DNA of 64,000 bases from an uncultured Allomuricauda sp. (GCF_947499585.1 NZ_CANMOO010000002.1:682001-746000); one strand, 5' to 3'; shown: positions 9,053-18,574, counted from the first letter of the stretch. Numbers and translations: made by a program. The notes: generated by a model from the sequence alone, not told the origin.

Positions 9053-10879
9053 TTAATCTATATCAAACATCTTTCCTAGATAGACCAGTTTATGTCCCTC
9101 TCCATTAGGAGTAAAGTCTTTGCTGTTAGCCGGGATTATTTGGATACTCCCATCTGGCGATTTGGTAAATACTGGAATAATGTCACTGTCCTTTTGAGTA
9201 ATGTCAATAAGACCATCATAATGTTGCTTGTCCTTTAGACTAATTTCATGGATTGCAGGATATTTGCGCACAGCATCCATTAATTTCATGAAGTCATCAT
9301 TATGAGAAAAAAGACCTTCTTCTGGATTGTTTTCCGGGTTGTTCATCTCTTCAGTGTTCACTAATCTAAATGCTCCATTTTCACCAAATTGCTTTTTAAA
9401 CTTATCAATTGCAAATTTGTTAATATCCGAATTTCCTGTCAGCGCCATCAAATAGCCCATGTCGTTCAATTCAATATTATCAGCCAAGGAGTCCGAATAA
9501 ATATTGGCCGTCATTGCCTCCAAGCCCAAGCTTTGTGCCTTTTCTACATTGGTTTGGTTGTTATCAATAAGCACAACATGCCTATTGTTTTTCTTCAGGT
9601 AGCTACCTATTAATCTTGATACTTTGGAAGCGCCAATAATTAATATTCCTTCGGACTTGGTCAAAAATACTCCTATCAATTTTGCAAAAAGTCTAGCTGT
9701 TGTTGCATTTAGAAGTACCGTGCCTAAAACAATCATAAAAACCAAAGGTGTAATATATTCGGCGCCAGGCACTCCTTTTGCCAACAACTTGGATCCAAAT
9801 AAAGAGGCTATACCTGCAGCAACAATACCTCTTGGGCCAACCCAGCCTATGAATAGTTTCTCCTTGAGTTTTAATCCCGACCCATGTGCGCTTAGGAAAA
9901 CGCCTAGCGGTCTGATTATGAAAACAATTACAGCAAAAAGTGCAACGGTGTTCCAATTAAAAATTAGCTCCATATCACTAACATTGATATTTGCCGCTAG
10001 CAAGATAAAAAGAATAGATATCAATAAAACACTTAAAGATTCTTTGAAGTAAAGCAACTCTTTAAGGTTTGGAAGGTTCATATTGCCCATGACCATGCCC
10101 ATGACCACCACAGCTAAAAGTCCAGATTCATGTGCAAAAACATCCGACTCCACAAATACCAGAAGCACAACAGAAAGCGATACTACGTTCATTAAATAAT
10201 GTGGAATCAAATCCTTTTTAATGGCAAAAGCCAAAGCATGGGCAAACGTAAACCCAAAGGTGGTTCCAAAAAGCAAAATCTTACCAAATTCAACTAAGGC
10301 CGTTTGTGTAAAAGCACTGCCCTCTCCTACACTGATAAACTCAAATACCAATACTGCAACTAAAGCCCCTATTGGATCTATAAGAATTCCTTCCCATTTT
10401 AAAACAGCAGAAACATCCTTTTTAAGTGGAATGTTTCTAAGAATTGGCGTTATCACAGTAGGCCCTGTGACAATTATCAAAGCAGAAAAAAGAAATGAGA
10501 TTTGCCAAGTAAGTCCAAAAATATAATGCGCTGCAACTCCTGCGCCAAAAAAGGTGACAATAGAACCTATCGTGATCAACTTCGTGATAACTGGGCCAAC
10601 GTTTTTAATTTCAGCCCGTTTTAGGGTAAGTCCTCCTTCAAATAGGATAATACTAATGGCCAAAGAAACAAAGTAATACAAACCATCTCCTGGAAAAAGT
10701 CCATTTTCTCCATTCCATATTGGCTCAATAAGTTTTGCTCCATCTTCCGTGTACAAGGTTGCAATTGGGCCCACCAAGAGGCCAATTAAAATAAGAGGTA
10801 AAATTGCGGGCAATTTAAAACGCCACGCCACCCATTGTGCAATAATTCCAAGAATGATTATTCCTGCAAGTTCAAGCAT
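9053..10879 (-). CDS. CPA1-type sodium/proton antiporter with TrkA-N domain
   Basis: 608 residues. The first 400 or so hold 11-13 transmembrane helices of the Na+/H+ exchanger fold, with the CPA1 signatures LFEGGLTLKRAEIK and WVGPRGIVAAGIA. After the membrane part comes a Rossmann-like TrkA-N/RCK domain (about 413-530, starting ILIIGASKVSRLIG with IDNN at the end of the second strand). This suggests gating by NAD(H) or another nucleotide. The first Gly of the usual GxGxxG is kept but the third position is altered (GASKVSRLIG), so binding is not certain. It exports Na+ (or K+) in exchange for H+ at the inner membrane. It is divergent from the USP-SulP pair, with 82 nt between them, so the three may work together in ion homeostasis. 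Confidence 0.9.
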   Translation of the reverse strand: MLELAGIIILGIIAQWVAWRFKLPAILPLILIGLLVGPIATLYTEDGAKLIEPIWNGENGLFPGDGLYYFVSLAISIILFEGGLTLKRAEIKNVGPVITKLITIGSIVTFFGAGVAAHYIFGLTWQISFLFSALIIVTGPTVITPILRNIPLKKDVSAVLKWEGILIDPIGALVAVLVFEFISVGEGSAFTQTALVEFGKILLFGTTFGFTFAHALAFAIKKDLIPHYLMNVVSLSVVLLVFVESDVFAHESGLLAVVVMGMVMGNMNLPNLKELLYFKESLSVLLISILFILLAANINVSDMELIFNWNTVALFAVIVFIIRPLGVFLSAHGSGLKLKEKLFIGWVGPRGIVAAGIASLFGSKLLAKGVPGAEYITPLVFMIVLGTVLLNATTARLFAKLIGVFLTKSEGILIIGASKVSRLIGSYLKKNNRHVVLIDNNQTNVEKAQSLGLEAMTANIYSDSLADNIELNDMGYLMALTGNSDINKFAIDKFKKQFGENGAFRLVNTEEMNNPENNPEEGLFSHNDDFMKLMDAVRKYPAIHEISLKDKQHYDGLIDITQKDSDIIPVFTKSPDGSIQIIPANSKDFTPNGEGHKLVYLGKMFDID

Positions 10880-10961
10880 TGCTTTAGTTTTCTTGAAATT
10901 TACTGTTTTTCTTTCATATTTTAACTAATATGGGAGGGCAGTTCTGCTCTTTATACATTAT

Positions 10962-11855
10962 GTGCTATATTGGTGTTCCATCTTACTAAAAATAGTGTCT
11001 TTGAACAACCCGTTTAAAACAGTTTTATTTGGATTTGCTTTTTCACCCACCTTGAAAATCAATGTGTTGGAAACTTCAAGGATTGCCCATTTTTTTGGGG
11101 CAAAACTCATTTTGCTTCACGTAGGCAGTAAGTCTGAAGAAAAAGAACGGAAAATTCATGAAATTCTATCTCATATCGAGCACAAGAGCCTTGAGATTTC
11201 CATTGAATGGAAAACTGGAAAGCCTGATGAAGTTTTATTGGAAACTTGTAAAAGTTCCGGTATAGACCTTCTTATTCTTGGAGCGGTTCAACATGAGAAC
11301 CTTTATCAGTTTTATGTTGGCTCCATTGCTAGAAAACTAACCCGCAAAGTTTGTTGTTCTGTCTTGCTGCTTATAAAACCTTCCGAAGAAAGAGTTCCAT
11401 GCAAACATGTAGTGGTTAATGGGTTGGAGGATGAGGAAACCCCTTTTGCTATCTCCAATGCCTTTTATGTTTCCCATGCATTAGGCGCTAAACAGCTTAC
11501 CATTGTTGAGGAAATTAGGCAAAAGGAAGTGGCGGTTGATGTAGAAGATGATAAATCCTTAAAAAGAGTAACCATATTAAAGGAAAGATTAAAAAATAGA
11601 GAGGATTCCAGAATTAGAAAAATTCTAAAATCCATTCCAAAAGAATTTTTGGGAGAATTAAAAATAAAGACCCAAAGTATCTTCGGAAAAAGAGGGTATT
11701 CCATAGGTCATTATGCTGAAGTTGTTCGTGCCGATTTACTGGTAATGAACGCTCCAAAAAAAATAGGGGTAATGGATCGAATTTTCCCGCATGATATTGA
11801 ATATATTTTGTCTGATTTACCAACCGACCTTCTAATTGTTAGAAAAACCAATTGA
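10962..11855 (+). CDS. Tandem universal stress protein
   Basis: 297 residues if the GTG at 10962 is used. In-frame alternatives are a GTG at 10995 and a TTG at 11001; the latter starts directly at MNNPFKTVLFGFAFSP, which fits the family best. Two UspA-like domains are visible: the first (about 20-142) with the nucleotide-binding end GSIARKLTRKVCCSVLL, the second (about 150-297) more degenerate but with IGHYAEVVRADLLVMNAP and a C-terminal DLLIVRK strand. USP proteins bind ATP or AMP and modulate partners under stress. The stop codon overlaps the TTG start of the SulP transporter gene, so a regulatory link to that transporter is the most direct reading of the context. Confidence 0.85.
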   Translation: MLYWCSILLKIVSLNNPFKTVLFGFAFSPTLKINVLETSRIAHFFGAKLILLHVGSKSEEKERKIHEILSHIEHKSLEISIEWKTGKPDEVLLETCKSSGIDLLILGAVQHENLYQFYVGSIARKLTRKVCCSVLLLIKPSEERVPCKHVVVNGLEDEETPFAISNAFYVSHALGAKQLTIVEEIRQKEVAVDVEDDKSLKRVTILKERLKNREDSRIRKILKSIPKEFLGELKIKTQSIFGKRGYSIGHYAEVVRADLLVMNAPKKIGVMDRIFPHDIEYILSDLPTDLLIVRKTN

Positions 11856-14074
11856 CGCCAAAAACAAACCATACCAATACATTTATTAAGGAACTGCCAA
11901 AGAACTTTTTTTCAGGTTTTGTGGTTTCCTTAATCGCCCTTCCCTTAGGGCTAGGTTTGGCCATTGCAAGTGATGCCCCACCCATTTCAGGAATTATTGC
12001 GGCCATTGTTGGAGGGGTTGTAGTTGCCGTAATAGGCGGTTCCAATGTTACTATCACCGGCCCAGGAAATGGCTTGGTCATTGTTCTTTTAGGAGCAATC
12101 ACAACATTGGGTGCTGGAGACTTATACCAAGGGTATCTGTTTACCCTTGCGGCTATTGTAATTTCTGGGATATTGATGTTGCTTCTCGGGTTTTTAAAAA
12201 TGGGAAGGCTGGCCGACTTTTTTCCAGCCTCTGCCATTGAGGGTATGCTCGCGGCTATTGGTTGGGGGATTTTTGCAAAGCAGTTTCATATTATGATCGG
12301 GCACAACAATGAGCACGGCAGCATTGTAAAATTGCTCGCTCAAATTCCAAGCGGATTAACGGACCTGGTTCAAAACGGCACCATCGAAGAAATGGTGGCG
12401 GCTGGGATTGGTATTATCAGTCTCTTAATCATGATTTTCTATTCAAAAATTCGGAATCCATACTTTCAGTTGATTCCCGCTCCTATGTGGATATTGATTC
12501 TTTCCGTTGGTTTTAGTTACTCTTTTGGATGGTTGAATCTTCCTTTCCCCATGGACTCATCATACCTTATTTCCATACCAGAGAATGTGCTGTCCAATCT
12601 TGCCTTTCCTGATTTTTCAAAAGCACTGCAAAAGGAATTTATTGTTAGCGTATTCGCCATTACACTTATTGCCAGCATAGAATCTCTTTTAAGCATAAAG
12701 GCAGTGGACAAACTAGATTCGCAAAGTAGAAGGTCAAATGTGAACAAAGATTTAAAGGCTCTGGGACTGGCTACTTCTTTGAGTGGCCTGGTAGGAGGGC
12801 TTAATGTGGTTACTGTTATTGCTAGAAGCTCGGTAAACGTAAACAATGGCGCCACCAACAGGTCTGCCAATTTTTTTCATGCTTTCTTTCTTGTTGTTTT
12901 TATTTTGTTGTTTCAAGAGCAGCTCAAAAAAATTCCATTAGCAGCACTTGCCGCTATTTTGGTATATACAGGTTATAAATTGGCCACGCCCAAAACCTTT
13001 CGCAAAGTGGCAAAAATTGGCAAAGAGCAAATAGCCATTTTCTTGGCTACTTTGCTGACCACACTTTTCACCAATTTAATTACAGGAATAAGTGTTGGTA
13101 TTTTATCTACAATGGTCATTCATATGATCATCAATAAAAGTTCAATCTTATTCTTGACCAATGTCTTCAAGCCCAACGTACTCTTGTTTCAAGAGCATGA
13201 GGAGAAAACATATTATGTAAACGTAAAGTACTTCTGTAGTTTTCTCAATTTTTACAGACTAAAAAACAAGTTGGATGCCGTACCAGAGGACCAAAACGTA
13301 ATCATAGATTTTTCCGTCTGTAGTTTTGTGGATCACACCGTTATGGAGGGGTTGGAAAACTATATGGACACCTTTTTAAAAAAGGGCGGAAGTATAGAGG
13401 TCATTGGGTTGGATAAGCATGGTGCGGATTCCAAGCACCCCTTTGCAATAAGAAAAATACTGCCTCTAGAAACCCTAAGGCCCATAGAAAAGTACTTTAC
13501 TCGAAGACAAGCTAGCCTAAAAGCAACCGCGCTTGAATATGACTGGTCCTATGAAGCTAAGAAAAGCATTAAAACAAAGTTTTTATCAAGCTTTATCTTT
13601 TTTAAAACGCGGGAAATAAGTTATTTCTATAATAAACTTATTGATGAAAAAGATAATTGTTCCGTCTTTGATGTTGAATTTACCGAGGGGGCATTTGTAG
13701 CAAAAGAAGTGGTGAAAACAACTGTTATGTACATTGCCCTTCCTGATCAACTCCCAGTCTTTTCTTTAGATAAAGAAGGTCTCTTGGAACGAATTTATAA
13801 GCTGGCAGGCTTTAAAGATATTTCCATTAAGAACCACCCTGACTTTAACCGTCGTTTTTTTCTTAGCGGCGAAAAAAAGACAGAAATACAAGCTTTGTTC
13901 CATGATGATCTTATCTTCTTCCTAGAGAGCAATCCATATTATCATGTTGAATCAAATGGCAATTCGTTATTAATCCTAAAAAAAGAACGTTTGTTGAGTG
14001 TTCAAGAAATAAAGGCCATGATTTATTTTGGACAGCAGCTTCAAACACTACTAAAGTATTCATTGGTGGTTTAA
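11852..14074 (+). CDS. SulP-family anion transporter with STAS and an additional C-terminal domain
   Basis: 740 residues, longer than the common 500-570 of bacterial SulP proteins. The start is a TTG in a TTGA overlap with the upstream stop; no in-frame ATG exists before the first membrane helix. The transport domain (about 15-425) shows the SulP signatures LPLGLGLAIASDAPPISGI, TGPGNGLVIVLLGA and ESLLSIKAVD. A STAS domain follows (about 445-530, with IIDFSVCSFVDHTVMEGL). The last 200 residues are extra: they contain a beta-rich region (SVFDVEFTEGAF) and the pattern LPVFSLDKEGLLERIYKLAG...HPDFNRRFFLSG, which I associate with a poorly characterised bacterial domain. The likely substrate is sulfate or bicarbonate. 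The adjacent sodium antiporter makes Na+-coupled bicarbonate uptake plausible but unproven. Confidence 0.9.
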   Translation: MTPKTNHTNTFIKELPKNFFSGFVVSLIALPLGLGLAIASDAPPISGIIAAIVGGVVVAVIGGSNVTITGPGNGLVIVLLGAITTLGAGDLYQGYLFTLAAIVISGILMLLLGFLKMGRLADFFPASAIEGMLAAIGWGIFAKQFHIMIGHNNEHGSIVKLLAQIPSGLTDLVQNGTIEEMVAAGIGIISLLIMIFYSKIRNPYFQLIPAPMWILILSVGFSYSFGWLNLPFPMDSSYLISIPENVLSNLAFPDFSKALQKEFIVSVFAITLIASIESLLSIKAVDKLDSQSRRSNVNKDLKALGLATSLSGLVGGLNVVTVIARSSVNVNNGATNRSANFFHAFFLVVFILLFQEQLKKIPLAALAAILVYTGYKLATPKTFRKVAKIGKEQIAIFLATLLTTLFTNLITGISVGILSTMVIHMIINKSSILFLTNVFKPNVLLFQEHEEKTYYVNVKYFCSFLNFYRLKNKLDAVPEDQNVIIDFSVCSFVDHTVMEGLENYMDTFLKKGGSIEVIGLDKHGADSKHPFAIRKILPLETLRPIEKYFTRRQASLKATALEYDWSYEAKKSIKTKFLSSFIFFKTREISYFYNKLIDEKDNCSVFDVEFTEGAFVAKEVVKTTVMYIALPDQLPVFSLDKEGLLERIYKLAGFKDISIKNHPDFNRRFFLSGEKKTEIQALFHDDLIFFLESNPYYHVESNGNSLLILKKERLLSVQEIKAMIYFGQQLQTLLKYSLVV

Positions 14075-14091
14075 TTTTGTTAAAATAGGGC

Positions 14092-14111
14092 TAATAAACA
14101 TATGTTTATTA
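14092..14111. promoter_or_regulatory. Perfect 20-bp palindrome upstream of the MBL-fold hydrolase
   Basis: TAATAAACATATGTTTATTA is its own reverse complement over all 20 positions. It sits 17 nt after the SulP stop and 49 nt before the next ATG. It is AT-rich with no T-tract of terminator type, so a binding site for a dimeric regulator is more likely than a terminator. A TTG (14117-14119) and TATTTTG (14134-14140) downstream may be the promoter it overlaps or flanks. Confidence 0.5.
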
Positions 14112-14160
14112 ACCATTTGCGTCTGGCTTTTCTTATTTTGCACGCCATTTCCTTTTCTGA

Positions 14161-15027
14161 ATGACTATTTATCCCGTTGAGACCGGTAATTTTAAGCTAG
14201 ATGGCGGCGCCATGTTCGGTGTAGTTCCAAAATCCATTTGGAACAGAACAAACCCTGCGGACTCCAATAATATGATTGATATTGCCGCAAGGTCTCTTCT
14301 TATACAAGATGATGATAGGCTTATTTTAATAGATACTGGAATGGGAAACAAACAATCAGAAAAATTTTTTAGCTACTATTATCGCTGGGGGAATTACTCT
14401 TTAGATAATTCTTTAAAAGAATTAGGGTTTCACAGAGATGATATTACCGATGTCTTTATGACCCACCTTCATTTTGATCATTGTGGGGGAAGCGTTCAAT
14501 GGAATCAAGATAGAACGGGGTATGAGCCTGCTTTTAAAAATGCTCGTTTCTGGACCAATCAAGCACATTGGGAATGGGCAACAAATCCAAATTCACGTGA
14601 AAAGGCTTCTTTCTTAAAAGAAAACCTATTGCCCATGCAAGAAAGCGGGCAGCTTCACTTCGCGCAACGAAATGATTCAGCTTTTCTAGAAAAATCAGAA
14701 CTTGGTTTTGGTATTCTTTTTGTAGATGGACACACAGAAAAGCAAATGATTCCGCATATAAAGTACAAAGGAAAAAACATCTTTTTCGCGGCAGATTTGG
14801 TTCCAACCGTTGGCCATATCCCCGTGCCATATGTTACGGGTTTTGATACCAGACCTCTACTTTCTTTAGATGAAAAGGCTAAATTTTTAAATAATATTGT
14901 TGAAAGCAATTCCTTGCTCTTCTTTGAACATGATGCTCACAACCAACTTTGCACCTTAAAACATACTGAAAAGGGGGTGCGGTTGGACGAATTGTTTTCT
15001 TTCAATGAAATATTCAAACCGCAATAA
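14161..15027 (+). CDS. Metallo-beta-lactamase-fold hydrolase
   Basis: 288 residues. The zinc motif HxHxDH appears as THLHFDHCGG (about residues 101-110), the first strand gives LILIDTGMGN, a later metal ligand lies in FVDGHTEKQM, the bridging Asp in FFAADLVP and the last His near FFEHDAHN. Overall layout fits the large family that includes lactonases (quorum-quenching type), and YflN- or PqsE-like proteins; the substrate cannot be fixed. There is no signal peptide, so it acts in the cytoplasm. The start ATG at 14161 directly precedes the conserved N-terminus. Its last 22 nt overlap an upstream in-frame extension of the next gene, but that gene most likely starts at 15056. Confidence 0.88.
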   Translation: MTIYPVETGNFKLDGGAMFGVVPKSIWNRTNPADSNNMIDIAARSLLIQDDDRLILIDTGMGNKQSEKFFSYYYRWGNYSLDNSLKELGFHRDDITDVFMTHLHFDHCGGSVQWNQDRTGYEPAFKNARFWTNQAHWEWATNPNSREKASFLKENLLPMQESGQLHFAQRNDSAFLEKSELGFGILFVDGHTEKQMIPHIKYKGKNIFFAADLVPTVGHIPVPYVTGFDTRPLLSLDEKAKFLNNIVESNSLLFFEHDAHNQLCTLKHTEKGVRLDELFSFNEIFKPQ

Positions 15028-15055
15028 AGTTTTACATTTTTACAAAATAGTATTT

Positions 15056-16705
15056 ATGACTCGCAGATATATCAAACTTAATTTCACATTACTTTCAGCA
15101 TCACTGTTCTTAATGGGTTGTGGCGCCACTTCTCTAGTTTCCACTCCAGTTGAAAACATAGACGCCGTGCCCCTTAAGGTTTCAGAACTTACCGAGACCC
15201 AGAAAAAAACTTGGGGACATGCCGACCTAATAACGGATACCATACCAGGCATGAGTGTAGATAAAGCTTATAAGGAAATCATCAAAAACAAAAGCGGAAA
15301 GACCGTGATCGTTGCCGTAGTGGATTCTGGAATGGACTTGGAGCATGAAGATTTAAGAGATGTATTGTGGACCAATAAAGGAGAACGCCCAAATAACGGC
15401 AAGGATGATGATGGCAATGGGTACATAGATGATATTCACGGCTATAATTTTTTAGGGGAAGCTTATAATGAGCAACTGGAGTATGTTCGCATGCTACGAT
15501 TAAATGTGGGGGATGCTTCATTAAGGGCAAAAGCTAGATTAAAGTTAGATGAGGAATACCCAAAAGCACTTCAAAACAAACAACAGTACGAGCAAATTTT
15601 CCAAGTAGTTAAAAATGCGGATGTAGCTGTAAAAAAAGAATTGGGAAAAGATTCCTATACCAAAAAGGAGCTAGCTGGCATTGAAGCCAAAACGGAAGAA
15701 ATGCAGCAACATCTTGCGGTTTTAACACAAATGTTCTCTTATGGAGATACTATTTCTACCGTAATGGAAGAGCTTTCTGAAGGTATCACCTATTTTGCCG
15801 ATCAAGTAAATTATAACCTCAACAAAGATTTTGACGGTAGAACTCCAGTTGGTGACAATCCTTATGATTTATCTGATAAGTCTTACGGAAATGGAAATCC
15901 AAAAAATAGAGTGGACACGGAAAGCCATGGAACTCATGTTGCTGGAATTATTGCTGCCAAGAGAGACAACGGAAAAGGTGTTAATGGCGTTGCCAAGAAT
16001 GTAAAATTGATGAGTGTTAGGGCGGTTCCAAATGGTGATGAATATGACAAGGACATTGCGATGGCTATTCGTTATGCAGTGGACAATGGGGCTAAAATCA
16101 TTAACTGTAGCTTTGGAAAATCTTATTCTCCAAATGCACAATGGGTTTATGATGCCATACAATATGCCGCTTCTAGAGATGTGTTGATCGTACATGCTGC
16201 AGGTAATGATGGTAACAACTTAGACAATCCAGACAATCCCAACTACCCAAATGATCATAAATATGGTGGTTTGGAATTTGCAAATAATGTAATAACCGTT
16301 GGTGCGCTGGCCAGCAGTTATGGTTCCAAAATGGTGGCCTCTTTTTCTAATTATGGAAAACAAAATGTTGATGTCTTTGCTCCTGGTGATGGCATCTATT
16401 CTACGTTGCCCAACAATACATATGACTTTCAGGGAGGAACTTCAATGGCCGCTCCTGCTGTGGCTGGTGTTGCTGCATTGATCAGGTCATATCACCCACA
16501 ACTATCAGCTTCTCAGGTAAAGCAGATTATAATCCAGTCTGGGTTGAGTTCCAAGGCTTCAGTAATTGTAGCGGGAGACCCATCCAGCGCAACTACTTTT
16601 GATAAAGTTTCTAAATCGGGAAAAATGGTCAATGCTTATAATGCACTTCTTATGGCAGAAAGCATCTCAAAAGGTAAAATGACCTTAAACAATAATACAA
16701 AATAA
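15056..16705 (+). CDS. S8 (subtilisin-family) serine peptidase, lipoprotein
   Basis: 549 residues from the ATG at 15056, chosen because it gives a clean lipoprotein signal (LFLMGC, Cys22). An upstream in-frame ATG at 15005 would bury that signal. The catalytic triad is visible: D90 in VVDSGMDLEH, H291 in SHGTHVAG and S463 in GGTSMAAP, with the oxyanion Asn in AAGNDG (N384). About 140 residues (133-275) are inserted between the Asp and His segments; this part is charged and helical (LKLDEEYPKALQNK, then KKELAGIEAKTEEMQQHL), a feature of Bacteroidota S8 lipoproteins. It should be anchored in the envelope and degrade proteins or peptides. Only 1 nt separates it from the M1 peptidase gene, so the two form a peptidase operon. 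Confidence 0.93.
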   Translation: MTRRYIKLNFTLLSASLFLMGCGATSLVSTPVENIDAVPLKVSELTETQKKTWGHADLITDTIPGMSVDKAYKEIIKNKSGKTVIVAVVDSGMDLEHEDLRDVLWTNKGERPNNGKDDDGNGYIDDIHGYNFLGEAYNEQLEYVRMLRLNVGDASLRAKARLKLDEEYPKALQNKQQYEQIFQVVKNADVAVKKELGKDSYTKKELAGIEAKTEEMQQHLAVLTQMFSYGDTISTVMEELSEGITYFADQVNYNLNKDFDGRTPVGDNPYDLSDKSYGNGNPKNRVDTESHGTHVAGIIAAKRDNGKGVNGVAKNVKLMSVRAVPNGDEYDKDIAMAIRYAVDNGAKIINCSFGKSYSPNAQWVYDAIQYAASRDVLIVHAAGNDGNNLDNPDNPNYPNDHKYGGLEFANNVITVGALASSYGSKMVASFSNYGKQNVDVFAPGDGIYSTLPNNTYDFQGGTSMAAPAVAGVAALIRSYHPQLSASQVKQIIIQSGLSSKASVIVAGDPSSATTFDKVSKSGKMVNAYNALLMAESISKGKMTLNNNTK

Positions 16706-16706
16706 C

Positions 16707-18557
16707 ATGAGTAGAGTACGATTCGTCTTTTTTACAATCTTAGCGGGTGTTTCCCTTATTTCAGGACAAAATAATGATTCCTATTGGCAACAGCATGTGG
16801 ATTATGTCATGGATGTTAAAATGGATATTGATACCTATCAATATACAGGCACGCAAAAACTGACATATACCAACAATTCTCCAGACGCCTTGGACAGGGT
16901 GTATTACCACCTTTATTTTAACGCCTTTCAGCCAGGAAGCGAAATGGATGCGAGATTGCAAAGCGTTAAAGACCCAGATGGACGAATGATGGTCAATGGC
17001 AAAAGTAGAATTGCTGCTCTTTCTGAAAGCGAAATGGGTTATTTGCATGTACAGTCCTTAACGCAAGATGGTAGCGCTGTTTCCTTTAATGAAGAGGGTA
17101 CCATTTTGGTTGTGGATTTGGCAAACCCTATTCCATCAGGAGGAAAAACTGTCTTCTCTATGGAATTTGAAGGTCAGGTTCCTTTACAAATAAGACGTTC
17201 TGGAAGAAACAACAGCGAAGGTGTTGCGCTTTCTATGAGTCAGTGGTATCCAAAGCTTTCTGAATACGACTTTGAGGGTTGGCATCCAAATCCCTATATA
17301 GCCCGAGAATTTCATGGTGTTTGGGGGGATTTTGATGTTAAATTGACAATTGACAAAGATTACACCGTTGGTGGCTCTGGGTATCTACAAAACCCACAAG
17401 AAGTTGGCCATGGTTATGAGACAGCTGGAACCAAGGTAAAGACAAAAGGTAAAACATTGACCTGGCATTTTAAAGCGCCAAACGTGCATGATTTTATGTG
17501 GGCGGCCGACCCAGAATACATCCACGACACATTAAAAATGGAAGATGGGCCTACCCTGCATTTCTACTATAAGAATGACCCTGAAATTCTAGAGAACTGG
17601 AAAAATCTACAGCCAAAAACTGAAGAGGCAATGCGATTCTTCAGTAAGAATATTGGTAAGTATCCTTATGATCAATATTCTGTGGTACAAGGGGGTGATG
17701 GGGGCATGGAATATGCTATGAGCACGCTAATCACTGGAAAGCGCCAATTTTCCAGCCTTGTTGGTGTTATGGTTCATGAAATGGCTCATTCCTGGTTTCA
17801 ACATGTTTTAGCCACTAACGAATCCAAACATGAATGGATGGATGAAGGTTTTACCTCCTTCATAAGTAGTTTGTGTATGAATGAAGTTATGGAGCAAAAT
17901 AAAGAAAACCCTTTTGATGGTTCCTATAAAGGGTACTACGCTCTTGTCAATTCGGGCATGGAGCTTCCTCAGACAGCACATGCAGATCGCTACACCACTA
18001 ACTTTGCCTATGGTATTTCTGCCTATAGCAAAGGTTCTATTTTTCTGTCGCAGCTGGGTTATGTTATCGGTCAAGATAAATTAATGGAAACCATAAGAAA
18101 GTATTATGCCGATTTCAAGTTTAAGCATCCTGTGCCAAATGATGTAAAGCGAACAGCTGAAAAAGTTTCTGGATTGGAGTTGGATTGGTACTTAACAGAT
18201 TGGACACAAACCACAAATACCATTGACTATGCCATAAAAAGTGTAGAGGCGGAAGGAAACCAAACCAAAGTTGTTTTGGAACGATTGGGAGAAATGCCAA
18301 TGCCTTTAGATTTATTGGTCGTTGGTGCTGATGGTAGTCAAGAAACCTATTATATTCCTTTGCGTATGATGCGCGGAGAAAAAGCAAACCCATACCCTAC
18401 TCTGAACAGAACTGTAGTTGAAGATTGGGCCTGGGCTTATCCAACATATGAGTTTATCATCAACAAACCTATAAGCGCTATACAGGCAATTGCAATTGAC
18501 CCTTCTCAGCTAATGGCGGATGTTAATCCAGAAAACAATGTATATCAGCCAGAGTAA
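16707..18557 (+). CDS. M1-family zinc metallopeptidase (gluzincin aminopeptidase-like)
   Basis: 616 residues. The signal peptide is short (MSRVRFVFFTILAGVSLISG, cleavage near SGQ). An N-terminal beta-saddle domain (about 25-240) contains the family's DxxxYxYTGTQKLTYTN start. The catalytic domain has the full zinc motif HExxH-x18-E: H357, E358 and H361 in VHEMAHSWFQH and E380 in WMDEGFTSF. A substrate-anchoring segment GGDGGMEYAM (the GxMEN-like loop) precedes it; the Asn of GxMEN is replaced by Tyr, as seen in the divergent secreted M1 branch. It is predicted to be exported and to trim peptides, consistent with co-transcription with the S8 peptidase 1 nt upstream. Confidence 0.93.
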   Translation: MSRVRFVFFTILAGVSLISGQNNDSYWQQHVDYVMDVKMDIDTYQYTGTQKLTYTNNSPDALDRVYYHLYFNAFQPGSEMDARLQSVKDPDGRMMVNGKSRIAALSESEMGYLHVQSLTQDGSAVSFNEEGTILVVDLANPIPSGGKTVFSMEFEGQVPLQIRRSGRNNSEGVALSMSQWYPKLSEYDFEGWHPNPYIAREFHGVWGDFDVKLTIDKDYTVGGSGYLQNPQEVGHGYETAGTKVKTKGKTLTWHFKAPNVHDFMWAADPEYIHDTLKMEDGPTLHFYYKNDPEILENWKNLQPKTEEAMRFFSKNIGKYPYDQYSVVQGGDGGMEYAMSTLITGKRQFSSLVGVMVHEMAHSWFQHVLATNESKHEWMDEGFTSFISSLCMNEVMEQNKENPFDGSYKGYYALVNSGMELPQTAHADRYTTNFAYGISAYSKGSIFLSQLGYVIGQDKLMETIRKYYADFKFKHPVPNDVKRTAEKVSGLELDWYLTDWTQTTNTIDYAIKSVEAEGNQTKVVLERLGEMPMPLDLLVVGADGSQETYYIPLRMMRGEKANPYPTLNRTVVEDWAWAYPTYEFIINKPISAIQAIAIDPSQLMADVNPENNVYQPE

Positions 18558-18574
18558 GTCAAGTTCGCATTTAG

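Noticed and set aside
9624..10052. 142-codon frame antisense to the antiporter gene
   Set aside because: It lies fully inside the strongly supported antiporter on the other strand and its product is compositionally odd, with no domain pattern.
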